A stretch of DNA of 29,963 bases from Candidatus Helarchaeota archaeon (GTDB taxonomy: Archaea; Asgardarchaeota; Lokiarchaeia; Helarchaeales; JABXJV01). Where the stretch lies: positions 1-29,963 of the forward strand of contig JABXJV010000216.1 in assembly GCA_013375355.1 (NCBI GenBank). Direction: 5' to 3'. Position numbers and translations under genes: made by a program. The notes below the pieces were generated by a model. That model was given only the letters and a program-made list of their open reading frames with translations. It made no database searches and was not told where the DNA came from. This document shows, piece by piece, positions 15,507-23,673 of the stretch; the stretch's first letter is position 1; the number at the start of each line of letters is the position of its first letter.

Positions 15507-16748
15507 TCATTCTATAATATAGTAATAAGTTGGATCGACTTTTCTTTGCTTTTTTCTTCTTGAAAACCGCCCAAACCATGGATGTACTCCCAAAGGAAGA
15601 CCTTTAAACCTTGGAATATAATTCTTAGTCTTTTCAGGTACTGTCCAATCGTAATCTAATTCGATTCCCGCAAACGCTGAATAGATAGCCATGAAGTTTG
15701 TGTAGAGGCTAACTCCATCCAAAAGGCGCTCATTATAATCCCAGTCAGCTATTTTCATATACAATTCAGTCATTGCATCTTGTGCATATTTACCAACTTG
15801 TTCTAAAGTACCAAAGTCAACATTATAAATCTCTCCCATTTTATCTGGATATCTTTGCTCTATGGGGCGTAATAACTCACGATGCCATAAGCCAATTGAT
15901 GTTATTTTATTAGATAATTCAGGAGGATCTGCGAACATAGTTCCCCAATCATTGAATTCAATAGTTTTCATATCTTTTAGAACATATCCAATTGATAAGT
16001 TAGGTATTGGAGACGTTGCTTCAGTTTCGGAATGTTCAAACGGAGCTTTGCGTCCTGCATAGATTTCTTCTCCCGTGTAAAAAAACATAAATTCTTTAAA
16101 TAATAAAAATTCCCCCGTATCTAATTCATATGGTCCATGTTCAAAAATACCTGCCCTACATTCACACTTATCCAAGAAATTCCAATTTGTTAATGTTGCA
16201 ACAATTCTTTTATATTTCTTAACCTGTTCTTTAGTTGGTTCGAACATATCCCCCCTCAATTTTTCGATTAAAGAATTATCAAAAACGCGCATATTATTAT
16301 CTTCACTTTGATCTACGAGGAGTTTTCTATCGTTTCTATAATTTGGGTTTAAGTTGCGAAAAAAGTCTAATATGAATTTTGTCTGTTCTTTCTTTTCTTC
16401 AGGTTCTTTATCTGGTCCGCCCATATCATAAAGGCATTGCCCTCGACCGTGAAGATATAACATAGCAAAAGCTTGAAATCCCAATCCATTTAAAGCACCA
16501 ATAATTGTTTTACATTTTGGGCCGATCTCTCGGGGATCACAGCCATGTTCCACCATATCTTTCAAAATTCTAAACTGAAATTCTTGATCATATAGTTGAT
16601 GACAGGCAATGCATATGTATGTAGAAACAGGAAATAGTTGCGACTCGACATCAACACGTCCTGACATTAATCCTTTTCTTACATTTTCTGACATCATTTT
16701 AATTAATTTATTTGCTTCTTCTGTTGTTATATTACTTTTCCAAACCAT
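15507..16748 (-). CDS. Cys/His-rich protein with CxxCH motif, paralog A
   Basis: A 413-residue protein of a family I do not recognise, paralogous to 17322-18554 over its full length (well over half the residues identical by eye). Invariant metal-ligand candidates in both copies are C46-I-A-C49-H50, C70-DPREIGPK-C79, and C195-x-C197 followed by H204 in CRAGIFEHGPY. CxxCH is the haem-c attachment signature, but there is no signal peptide or membrane anchor, so a zinc, iron or Fe-S site is more likely. Other identical blocks are ESQLFPVSTYIC, LNPNYRND and DQSEDxNMR. The C-terminus is basic with RRKKQRKVDPTYYYIIE. It is the last gene of a four-gene minus-strand unit, 22 bp after the membrane protein. 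Confidence 0.82.
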   Translation of the reverse strand: MVWKSNITTEEANKLIKMMSENVRKGLMSGRVDVESQLFPVSTYICIACHQLYDQEFQFRILKDMVEHGCDPREIGPKCKTIIGALNGLGFQAFAMLYLHGRGQCLYDMGGPDKEPEEKKEQTKFILDFFRNLNPNYRNDRKLLVDQSEDNNMRVFDNSLIEKLRGDMFEPTKEQVKKYKRIVATLTNWNFLDKCECRAGIFEHGPYELDTGEFLLFKEFMFFYTGEEIYAGRKAPFEHSETEATSPIPNLSIGYVLKDMKTIEFNDWGTMFADPPELSNKITSIGLWHRELLRPIEQRYPDKMGEIYNVDFGTLEQVGKYAQDAMTELYMKIADWDYNERLLDGVSLYTNFMAIYSAFAGIELDYDWTVPEKTKNYIPRFKGLPLGVHPWFGRFSRRKKQRKVDPTYYYIIE

Positions 16749-16770
16749 AAAATCACATTGTATTAATTAT

Positions 16771-17283
16771 TTAAGGAAATCTATAATATTTTGACCAAAT
16801 ATTCGGATTTGCACTAAAAAATAGTGGAAATACGACAAAATTTATTATTAAAACTATTATTAAACCTGGTAGGATTCCTTTTAACATCAAAGATTTAGTA
16901 TCATTTTCTGTCTCGTCTTTATAAACAAAGTAAAATATATAAATACCAGTAATTATCATAAGAACATGCGAAATATGTGCTTGAATCATCGCAATTGAGA
17001 AAGGAATTGGAACAAAAAATCCACCTATTGCAAATGTAAAAAGCAATATTGAAACTGCAATTAAGTAGTATGCAACAGCTTTTCTCGGTTTATAAAGATA
17101 GAGTATTAGACCTATAGTAGTAGCAATCATAGTTGGTGAACATATATTCATAATCAACCATTCAATAACCGCAAAATGTAATACTAATAGATGTCCAATA
17201 GCTGGAAATATTGTATTGGCTATTAATGCAATTATTAGTATTATAGCAATTCTATTATTAAATACTCTTTCATTTATACTCAA
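16771..17283 (-). CDS. Five-helix membrane protein between the two paralogs
   Basis: A 170-residue integral membrane protein with likely helices at about 11-31, 47-65, 69-91, 99-121 and 135-156, and short basic or acidic loops (RPRK-type near 65-69, YKDETENDTK at 121-130). There is no enzyme motif, though several His occur in or near helices (H31, H36, H103, H106). The start is TTG 17283 (M-S-I-N-E-R), with no in-frame ATG before the first helix. It sits between two paralogous Cys/His-rich genes on the same strand, 38 bp after one and 22 bp before the other, suggesting that the unit works at the membrane. Unknown family. Confidence 0.75.
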   Translation of the reverse strand: MSINERVFNNRIAIILIIALIANTIFPAIGHLLVLHFAVIEWLIMNICSPTMIATTIGLILYLYKPRKAVAYYLIAVSILLFTFAIGGFFVPIPFSIAMIQAHISHVLMIITGIYIFYFVYKDETENDTKSLMLKGILPGLIIVLIINFVVFPLFFSANPNIWSKYYRFP

Positions 17284-17321
17284 TTATTTTCGCCTTATAA
17301 AAAATAGAAAAAAATCATTTA

Positions 17322-18554
17322 TTAATCAATAATATGGTAATATGTGGGGTCAATTTTTCTTTTCTTCTTTCCTCTAGTAAATCTTGCTATAAATGGATGC
17401 ACTCCGAGCGGATATTTCTGGAAAATGGGAATGTAATCGTGAGTTTTTTTAGGAATTTCCCAATTATATTTTATTCCTGCAAAAATAGCAAATAAAGCCA
17501 AATAATTAGTATAAAGACTTACACCAGACATACATCTTTTATTATAATCCCATTCTGCAATTTTAATGTATAATTCATTTAATGCTGCTTGAGCATATTT
17601 GCCTATTTGCTCAAATATATCAAATGAAACAGGCTCAATTTTTCCCATCTTATCAGGAAATTTTTGTTTTGTTGGCAATAATAATTCTCGAGTCCAAAAT
17701 CCTACTGATGTTATTTTATCAGAAAAATCGGTTGGATCGATGAATACAGTTCCCCAATCTGTAAATTTAACGGATTTAATATCTTTAACGGTATAACCAA
17801 TAGAAATGTTTGAAATCGGAGATTTAGATTCAGTCTCAGACAAACCTAATACTTTCATCCTGCCTGGATAAAGCTCTTCTCCAGTATATAAAAATTGGAA
17901 TTCTTTAAATATCAATAATTCTCCAGAATCCATTTTATAGGGGCCATGTTCGAATATCCCAGCACGACAATCACATTTATCCAAATAGTTATGGGTTGTT
18001 AATATAGCAAAAGTTCTTTTAAATTTTTTAATCTGTCCTTTATTTACTCCAAACATGTCTTCTCTTATTTTTTCAATAAGATCTTTATCTAAAATACGCA
18101 TGTTTTCGTCTTCACTTTGATCTGCCAAGAGTAGACCGTCATTCCGATAATTGGGATTTAAATATTGAAAAAAATCTAAAATAAATTTAGTTTCTTCTTT
18201 TTTTTGTTCAGGCTCATGTTCTGCCCCTCCCCAGTCAAAAATCTTTTGTGCACGACCATGTAAATAAAGCATTGCCAATGACTGAAAACTTAAACCATTC
18301 AAAAATGCACATAACGTTTTACATTTGGGTCCTATCTCCCTAGGATCACAACCACTATCTACCATTTTCTTGATAATTTCATACTGAAATGATTGGTCAT
18401 AGAGTTGATGACAAGCAATGCAAATATATGTAGAAACTGGAAATAATTGCGATTCTACAGCATCTCTCCCGAAAAGTCCTTTACGGACATTTTCTGACAT
18501 GATATATATTAATTCATTAGCTTTTTCTGTTGTTATAGTGCTCTCCCAAACCAT
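17322..18554 (-). CDS. Cys/His-rich protein with CxxCH motif, paralog B
   Basis: A 410-residue paralog of 15507-16748, starting with the same MVW and ITTE segments. Candidate ligands are conserved: C45-I-A-C48-H49, C69-DPREIGPK-C78, C194-D-C196 and H203 in CRAGIFEHGPY. It has an additional Cys at 82 that is absent from the other copy. The C-terminus is again basic (RGKKKRKIDPTYYHIID). There is no signal peptide, membrane helix or known catalytic motif. It follows the lipocalin-like gene by 38 bp and precedes the membrane protein by 38 bp. Because the separating gene is unrelated, this is not a simple tandem duplication; it may be a gene conversion product or a heterodimeric pair. Function unknown. 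Confidence 0.82.
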   Translation of the reverse strand: MVWESTITTEKANELIYIMSENVRKGLFGRDAVESQLFPVSTYICIACHQLYDQSFQYEIIKKMVDSGCDPREIGPKCKTLCAFLNGLSFQSLAMLYLHGRAQKIFDWGGAEHEPEQKKEETKFILDFFQYLNPNYRNDGLLLADQSEDENMRILDKDLIEKIREDMFGVNKGQIKKFKRTFAILTTHNYLDKCDCRAGIFEHGPYKMDSGELLIFKEFQFLYTGEELYPGRMKVLGLSETESKSPISNISIGYTVKDIKSVKFTDWGTVFIDPTDFSDKITSVGFWTRELLLPTKQKFPDKMGKIEPVSFDIFEQIGKYAQAALNELYIKIAEWDYNKRCMSGVSLYTNYLALFAIFAGIKYNWEIPKKTHDYIPIFQKYPLGVHPFIARFTRGKKKRKIDPTYYHIID

Positions 18555-18592
18555 AAATCTCTCTCAAAAAATGAAAAAGATATTAATAACGA

Positions 18593-19591
18593 TTATTCTC
18601 GGGTAGAAATCAGATACTCAGAAATTCCTTCACCCTCCTTCCCTTCACATTTAAAAGTAACTATTTGCTCAAAAACTTCAGTTTTACCTCTTGGTGAAGG
18701 GAGCGGAAGGTGTATTGACTGTATTGTATTTGAAATAACAGTTGTTTTGTTTCCTTTCTCATCTGTTAATTTAAATGTTGATGAAACTGGTGTTTTTCCA
18801 TCTTCTTTCGTTTTCGTTTCTACTTCTACATTTTTAATATGTGTATTTCCGTCCTTTGTAGAAATAAAACCTGTCTGTAAAATTTTCCCTAAAACTTCTA
18901 CTCTGGCAATATTTATGGTTCTATCTTCAAATTGCGCTGAAATCCAATTCCAACGATCGATGGTTACCCAATCCCGAGTACCCCAGCTGTGATCTCGATG
19001 TCCTAGACAATCAATATTTCTAGTTTCCCCAGTCTTCTTTAATACTAGCGTACCCTTGACTTTCATCCCTTGTTCATAATGCTGCTGAGCTGCCACATCT
19101 AGCATTTCAACACCATATTTTTCAAGACTCTCCAATGGATCTTCATGTGAAAGATAGTTAAAAACTGGAAACCTAGCATCAAATATTACATCTAATTTAA
19201 ATTTTCTGTCTTCATATTCAACTTTCCATTGTTCCATAGGTTTTATACAAAGATATTTTAATTTTTTATCAAATCCCCAATTATCGGGCATAGTTTCAAT
19301 AGTGGGTTGACTTAAATATGCATTAGGTTTTCCGTCAACTATTAACACTGCCATTATTGTAGACTTCTTATCAAACATTTCCATAGACCATCGAGTAAAT
19401 AAAAAAACATTATTTTTACGATCAATGAAATTAAAATACCAACTTTCATTATGATTCTCTGGAAATTCCCCAAAATCATGTTTATATTCATCATCATCGG
19501 AAATATCTACTCCCTTTTTTACATATTCCAGAAGTTTACCATCAATTTCAATCCCTTTTTCTTTAAGATATTTTAAGACTTTATCTATCAT
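18593..19591 (-). CDS. AttH/CrtC-like lipocalin-type domain protein
   Basis: A 332-residue beta-rich protein resembling the AttH/CrtC-like lipocalin superfamily, including proteins annotated only as uncharacterised and related to hydroxyneurosporene synthase. Hallmarks are an N-terminal helical hairpin (1-30), NHNESWYFNFIDR near 47-58, HYEQG at 171-175 and the signature GHRDHSWGTRDW at 197-208 followed by WNW. Members bind or modify hydrophobic ligands, so a lipid- or isoprenoid-related role is likely but not shown. There is no signal peptide. ATG 19591 is supported by an AGAGGA ribosome site at 19600-19605 on the minus strand. It is the first gene of the unit with the two CxxCH paralogs and a membrane protein. 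Confidence 0.78.
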   Translation of the reverse strand: MIDKVLKYLKEKGIEIDGKLLEYVKKGVDISDDDEYKHDFGEFPENHNESWYFNFIDRKNNVFLFTRWSMEMFDKKSTIMAVLIVDGKPNAYLSQPTIETMPDNWGFDKKLKYLCIKPMEQWKVEYEDRKFKLDVIFDARFPVFNYLSHEDPLESLEKYGVEMLDVAAQQHYEQGMKVKGTLVLKKTGETRNIDCLGHRDHSWGTRDWVTIDRWNWISAQFEDRTINIARVEVLGKILQTGFISTKDGNTHIKNVEVETKTKEDGKTPVSSTFKLTDEKGNKTTVISNTIQSIHLPLPSPRGKTEVFEQIVTFKCEGKEGEGISEYLISTRE

Positions 19592-19599
19592 TTTAATTT

Positions 19600-19605
19600 T
19601 CCTCT
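19600..19605 (-). promoter_or_regulatory. Shine-Dalgarno site for the lipocalin-like gene
   Basis: Minus-strand AGAGGA lies 8 bp upstream of ATG 19591 and supports that start for the four-gene unit. Confidence 0.6.
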
Positions 19606-19751
19606 ATCTTTACCAAATTCTGATAATTTATTCATTCTTTTTCTAAACTGTATTTTTAACCTTTAAGAATTTAGTTATTAAAATTCAATTTATAAAAATA
19701 AACAATAGAAATTATTATATAGAATTCATTCCAAAAGGTTTACTATCTCTG

Positions 19752-19759
19752 AAAGGAGA
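19752..19759 (+). promoter_or_regulatory. Strong Shine-Dalgarno site for the small membrane protein
   Basis: AAAGGAGA ends 7 bp before ATG 19767. Its presence upstream of an otherwise unremarkable short frame supports translation. Confidence 0.65.
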
Positions 19760-19766
19760 CCGTAAA

Positions 19767-19928
19767 ATGGATGATTATCGAGCGCTTTTTATTGTATTTA
19801 TGGCTTCAATAGCAGTCTTAGGGATCGTTGCAGTGGTATATATCTTATTTTATAAGAATAATATTCTTAATCTATTAACTAACGAAGTTCTAAGCATTAT
19901 TGTATTAATTATATTGTCTCAACAATAG
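19767..19928 (+). CDS. Small membrane protein, 53 aa
   Basis: A short frame from ATG 19767 to TAG 19926-19928: MDDYRALFIV then a hydrophobic helix (about 7-29), a short basic/Asn loop (KNN at 30-32) and a second hydrophobic segment (about 42-50) ending SQQ. The ribosome site AAAGGAGA (19752-19759), 8 bp upstream of the ATG, is one of the best in the window, and it is the main reason to treat this as real. It stands alone in an otherwise gene-free 520-bp gap between the lipocalin-like gene (divergent) and the swivel-domain gene. Family unknown. It could be a regulatory or anchoring small protein. Confidence 0.6.
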   Translation: MDDYRALFIVFMASIAVLGIVAVVYILFYKNNILNLLTNEVLSIIVLIILSQQ

Positions 19929-20111
19929 GGATTTTTTTAATTCACTTAAGCTCTTAATTAAACTGTATGTACAATTAAATTAGATAAGAATTTTAATTAT
20001 CTAGAGGAATTTATTCACCCCTATTTTAAAAATCAAAAAATAATTATATATCTATTTAATTTATTCTTCAAACAATTAATTAAAAGCAAGTAATTAATAG
20101 GAGTAATTTTT
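19929..20111. other. Intergenic region, nothing recognised apart from a ribosome site
   Basis: AT-rich, with no open frame or RNA gene seen. It ends with AGGAG at 20099-20103, 8 bp before the TTG start at 20112. Confidence 0.5.
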
Positions 20112-20489
20112 TTGGGTTTTAAGCTAATTGGAAACGGTTTAAGTGTCTCTAGCAAAAAAGAATTTGAGGGGGTATTCATAGCAATCCATACGGTCCAAGA
20201 TGTAATCAAGCTAATTAAAGGAACGGGAGATGAAGCAGCAGAGGGAAAAATATGCTGGGTTGAACAAGCAGGTGCAACTACGCTAGGTCCAATTTTAAGC
20301 CGTATTTCTGGAGTAGTTTGTCAAACCGGTTCTTCAGGTTCTCATATCGCTATTGTTGCCAGAGAATATGAGATTCCCGCAATTATGTCTTGTGCAATTA
20401 AAGGTAATTTAGATGACCTTAATGGTAAAAAGGTTAAAATAAGAACTGTTGAAAACAGTAACCGTGGAGAATTGTTATTGTGGGAATAG
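20112..20489 (+). CDS. Stand-alone PEP-utilising enzyme phosphohistidine (swivel) domain
   Basis: A 125-residue protein that is just the mobile phosphohistidine domain of the PEP synthase/PPDK/enzyme I superfamily. The core is QTGSSGSHIAIVAREYEIPA (71-90), equivalent to the canonical GGxTSHxAIVAREL.GIPA block, with H78 as the predicted phosphorylated residue. EQAGATTLGPILSRISGVV before it also fits. In PEP synthase this domain shuttles phosphate between the ATP-grasp and the PEP/pyruvate domains. Start TTG 20112 is supported by AGGAG 8 bp upstream. It overlaps the next gene by 10 bp, so the two are almost certainly a complex. In phenylphosphate synthase and similar enzymes these domains also lie on separate chains. 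Confidence 0.85.
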   Translation: MGFKLIGNGLSVSSKKEFEGVFIAIHTVQDVIKLIKGTGDEAAEGKICWVEQAGATTLGPILSRISGVVCQTGSSGSHIAIVAREYEIPAIMSCAIKGNLDDLNGKKVKIRTVENSNRGELLLWE

Positions 20490-21442
20490 TAAAAATTCAA
20501 AAATTATATGAATCTATAAAAGAAAAAAATTTTGATATTCTAGGGGGAAAAGGAGCGCATTTGGCCAAACTACTCGATTTAAAAATGCCAGTTCCCTCAG
20601 GTTTTGTATTACCAACTACTTGTTTTAAACTTTTTTTAGAAAAATCAGATTATTATCAAAGAATTCAATCTATTCTCCAAAATCCGATTAATTTTGAAAA
20701 TATCCTTGAGGTTTCTAAACAGCTTCAAGATTCCATAATGCATTCTAAATTTCCAGAAAAATTTTTAATTGAAGTTGAGAAGGCATGGGAAGAATTATCA
20801 AAACATACAAAGATTGAATATGTTGCGGTTAGATCCTCAGCAACCGTTGAAGATTTAGAAACGGCATCATTTGCAGGGCAAGCGGAAACATTTCTATGTA
20901 TAGATAATTTAGACCACCTTTATAAATCCATTAAAGATTGTTGGGCATCATTATATTCACCAAGAGCTTTAATGTATTGCTTGACAAATAATATACTTGT
21001 CGATAAAGTACAAATGGCTGTTATAGTCCAGAAAATGGTTAATTCAGATATAGCTGGTGTTATGTTTACTGCAGATGTGGTTAATAAAGACCCAAGTAAA
21101 ATTCTAATCAATATAACTTGGGGATTTGGGGAAACTATCGCTGATGGTAAAGTAGATGCAGATGAAATCTTAATAGATAAAGATACATTAAAAATTCTAA
21201 ATATTAGAATCGGTAAAAAAGAATTGATGAGTATTAGGAATGTAAACGCTTGTGGTACAAGAATAATTGAAACACCCCATAATAAAAGAGATTGTTGTTG
21301 CATAACTGAGGAAAAAATCATTGAAATAGCAAAAATTGGATTGGAAATTGAAAAAAAATTTAAATATTACCAAGATATTGAATTCGCGATTGAAAATAAT
21401 GAAATTAAGATTCTACAATCTCGACCAGTAACTACTATGTAG
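20480..21442 (+). CDS. PEP synthase-type ATP-grasp (PPDK N-terminal domain) protein
   Basis: A 320-residue protein corresponding to the ATP-binding half of PEP synthase/pyruvate phosphate dikinase. Motifs are GGKGAHL (22-28), VPSGFVLP (38-45), the nucleotide-binding VRSSATVEDL (117-126) and SFAGQ (130-134), SPRALMY near 160-166, GVMFTADVVNKDP (193-205), WGFGETIADGKVDADE (214-229), and QSRPVT near the end (313-318), where the family domain normally finishes. It should phosphorylate the swivel His from ATP, releasing AMP or Pi depending on subtype. GTG 20480 lies inside the 3' end of the swivel gene (10-bp overlap, translational coupling). The PEP/pyruvate-binding TIM-barrel domain is absent from the window, so the acceptor is unknown. 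Confidence 0.9.
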   Translation: MGIVKIQKLYESIKEKNFDILGGKGAHLAKLLDLKMPVPSGFVLPTTCFKLFLEKSDYYQRIQSILQNPINFENILEVSKQLQDSIMHSKFPEKFLIEVEKAWEELSKHTKIEYVAVRSSATVEDLETASFAGQAETFLCIDNLDHLYKSIKDCWASLYSPRALMYCLTNNILVDKVQMAVIVQKMVNSDIAGVMFTADVVNKDPSKILINITWGFGETIADGKVDADEILIDKDTLKILNIRIGKKELMSIRNVNACGTRIIETPHNKRDCCCITEEKIIEIAKIGLEIEKKFKYYQDIEFAIENNEIKILQSRPVTTM

Positions 21443-21460
21443 GCTTATTTCTAATTTCAA

Positions 21461-21958
21461 TTAGTCATTCCATAATTCATTTTGCATTAATTTTCTTATG
21501 AGCTCTCGATCATAAATGAATAAATACAGTCCAAGTCCAAGGGCAGACATTGCGCCAAAATACATTAATGAAAGGTAACCATTCCAGCCTGGAGGATAAA
21601 CAAGATTAATACCCAGAAAGCTCGTTAAATTTATAGCTAAGAGTTCTAAGAACGCCCCCATGAGAGTTGTCAGCATTAGATAAAACAGCAATCCATTATA
21701 ATCCAATTTTTCAATTTTAAAAAGTAAAAGCCAGGTGCTATAAATAAAAATATCAAACAGATGAACAAAAATATCATAGGGGTGATACCAAAGTATAATC
21801 ATTAGAAACATATCAAGCGTCCCTTGAATAGATCCGACACATAATCCAACCCAAATATGTCTATATTCTTTGTGACGTGCCCAATTCAAACATAAGAAAA
21901 GAACTGCGATTCCAAGCGCAAGTCTACCAAAACCTAGCATTGCTCCAAAACTCGTCAT
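21461..21958 (-). CDS. Five-helix membrane protein
   Basis: A 165-residue integral membrane protein with likely helices at about 5-25, 36-56, 62-80, 88-112 and 128-148, ending in a charged tail (DRELIRKLMQNELWND). No family is recognised. It follows the FGGY kinase by 16 bp on the same strand, so it may be co-transcribed. It ends only 18 bp from the convergent ATP-grasp gene. It is too small for most sugar transporters. Confidence 0.75.
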   Translation of the reverse strand: MTSFGAMLGFGRLALGIAVLFLCLNWARHKEYRHIWVGLCVGSIQGTLDMFLMIILWYHPYDIFVHLFDIFIYSTWLLLFKIEKLDYNGLLFYLMLTTLMGAFLELLAINLTSFLGINLVYPPGWNGYLSLMYFGAMSALGLGLYLFIYDRELIRKLMQNELWND

Positions 21959-21974
21959 TACTTCACCACGTTAA

Positions 21975-23531
21975 TTATCGATTTAATTCCTTGTAAATTC
22001 CGGTCACACTTTTATATATTTTGAGGTAAGCTTTGAATAATTTATCATACGTTTTTTTATTTTGGGTTTGTGGTTTATAACTAGCTTTAATTTTTACTTT
22101 TTCTTTCAAAGCATCAAAATTATTATATTTACCTAAACCTACTCCAGCGATTAATGCAGCTCCTATAGAACCTGCTTGGAATGGATTTTCCATTGAATTG
22201 ATAATTTTTTCTGTAATATCCGCGAAAATCTGGCACCAGATTTTACTGGATGCGCCCCCGCCGATTATATTGATTTCTCTTACTTTTCCTTTATTTCTGG
22301 CGAGTAATTCTTCAACACCTTTTAGCATCCATTTTACATGATGAGCTACACCTTCTAAAATAGATCTTACAAAATCAGCTCTTGTATGATCAAGGCTTAA
22401 ATTGAAAATTCCTCCTCTTAATGTAGGATCTTGGACGGGGCATCGTTCCCCGAACATCCAAGGGGTAAAAATTAAATTATGGCTCCCTGGTAAAGAAGTT
22501 TCTGCAAATCTATCTAAATCTTCATATGACTCATCTTTTCCGATTTGATCTCGAATCCATTTTAGACAAGCTCCTGCACTTTCTTGATGTGCAACCAACA
22601 TATATTTCTTATCAGGATCAGGTCCCAGTACAGTTCCAGTCATGACTGCAATCTTCCGGAGACGTTTTGACACTGGAGCGATTAACCAAGCACTGGATCC
22701 TACGTATAGATGAACTTCATTTTCTCGAACAGCTCCAGAACCAACTAATGCGGCAGACATATCACCACAACCATTAATCACTGGAATTCCTGGTTTTAGA
22801 TTCATTTCATTTGCAGCTTCATCATTCAATTCCCCGACTATATCAGTAGAATCTCCAACTTCTGGCAATTTTTCCATATCAATCTTGGCAAGATCACAAA
22901 TTTTTTGAGACCAATTCATTTTACCTTCATTTATATCTAAAATCCAAGAAACTGATGCACAATCTCTTGACGTAATATACTTTCCTGTAGATTTATAAAG
23001 TAACCAATCTTTACAATCCAGAAATTTATAAGTATCAGCATACATCTTAGGTCTTTCATCTTTTATCCATAAAATTTTTGAAAGAATATCTTTTGGGCCT
23101 GGACCTGCTCCTGTGATCTTTAAAAATGTATAAATTTTTCTTATATTTTTTAGCATTGCACCTGTAGTAGTTAAATCCATTAGTCTTTTTGCCTGTTCTA
23201 CTGCTCTAGAATCCATCCAGATCATGCAGTTCATTAAAGGTTTGCCTGTTTTATCTATAGGGATTGTTCCATCCATCTGGGTAGCAGGTATTATGGCATC
23301 TACATCATCGGGATTTAAATTTGTCCGTTTTACTAAGTCAACAGTATTTTCGGAAACAGTTTTCCACCAAACAAAAGGATCTTGCTCAGCCCAATTAACT
23401 TGTGGATAAATTACGTCATATTCTCGAATAACAGAATCAATAATTTCAATATTACCGTCTTTTCCTTCTAAATTAATTAGACTTGACGCAGTTCCAGAAG
23501 TTCCCATATCGTGTGCAATAATATAACCCAT
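21975..23531 (-). CDS. FGGY-family carbohydrate kinase, xylulokinase-like
   Basis: A 518-residue kinase of the FGGY family, which phosphorylates a sugar or polyol with ATP in the cytosol. The N-terminal lobe opens with the phosphate-binding HDMGTSGTASSL; WMDSRAVEQA and MDGTIPID match the substrate lobe; and the second signature, INIIGGGASSKIWCQIFADI, lies near residues 425-445. GERCPVQDPTLRG and LEGVAHHVKWMLKG are also typical. The length is normal. I prefer ATG 23531 to TTG 23534 because the ribosome site GAGGT lies 6 bp upstream of the ATG and only 3 bp upstream of the TTG. The substrate cannot be read from sequence; xylulose, glycerol and other polyols are possible. It probably forms a unit with the membrane protein downstream. 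Confidence 0.88.
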   Translation of the reverse strand: MGYIIAHDMGTSGTASSLINLEGKDGNIEIIDSVIREYDVIYPQVNWAEQDPFVWWKTVSENTVDLVKRTNLNPDDVDAIIPATQMDGTIPIDKTGKPLMNCMIWMDSRAVEQAKRLMDLTTTGAMLKNIRKIYTFLKITGAGPGPKDILSKILWIKDERPKMYADTYKFLDCKDWLLYKSTGKYITSRDCASVSWILDINEGKMNWSQKICDLAKIDMEKLPEVGDSTDIVGELNDEAANEMNLKPGIPVINGCGDMSAALVGSGAVRENEVHLYVGSSAWLIAPVSKRLRKIAVMTGTVLGPDPDKKYMLVAHQESAGACLKWIRDQIGKDESYEDLDRFAETSLPGSHNLIFTPWMFGERCPVQDPTLRGGIFNLSLDHTRADFVRSILEGVAHHVKWMLKGVEELLARNKGKVREINIIGGGASSKIWCQIFADITEKIINSMENPFQAGSIGAALIAGVGLGKYNNFDALKEKVKIKASYKPQTQNKKTYDKLFKAYLKIYKSVTGIYKELNR

Positions 23532-23673
23532 CAAATTACCTCATTAGACTATAAAATTAACAAATCTTTATTCAAAACACTTAAAATAAATAAAATAAAC
23601 TTATTGATAATAAGTTTTTATAACACAAATTTATTACTTTCTAATTTGTATATTTTCAATTGATGTGAATAAT

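Noticed and set aside
16599..16613. Cytochrome c assignment from CxxCH
   Set aside because: No signal peptide or anchor in either paralog and additional invariant Cys pairs; a non-haem metal site is more likely.
20112..21442. Single frameshifted PEP synthase
   Set aside because: The swivel domain precedes the ATP-grasp gene, each has its own start and a complete domain, and the family order is the reverse; a frameshift would not produce this arrangement.
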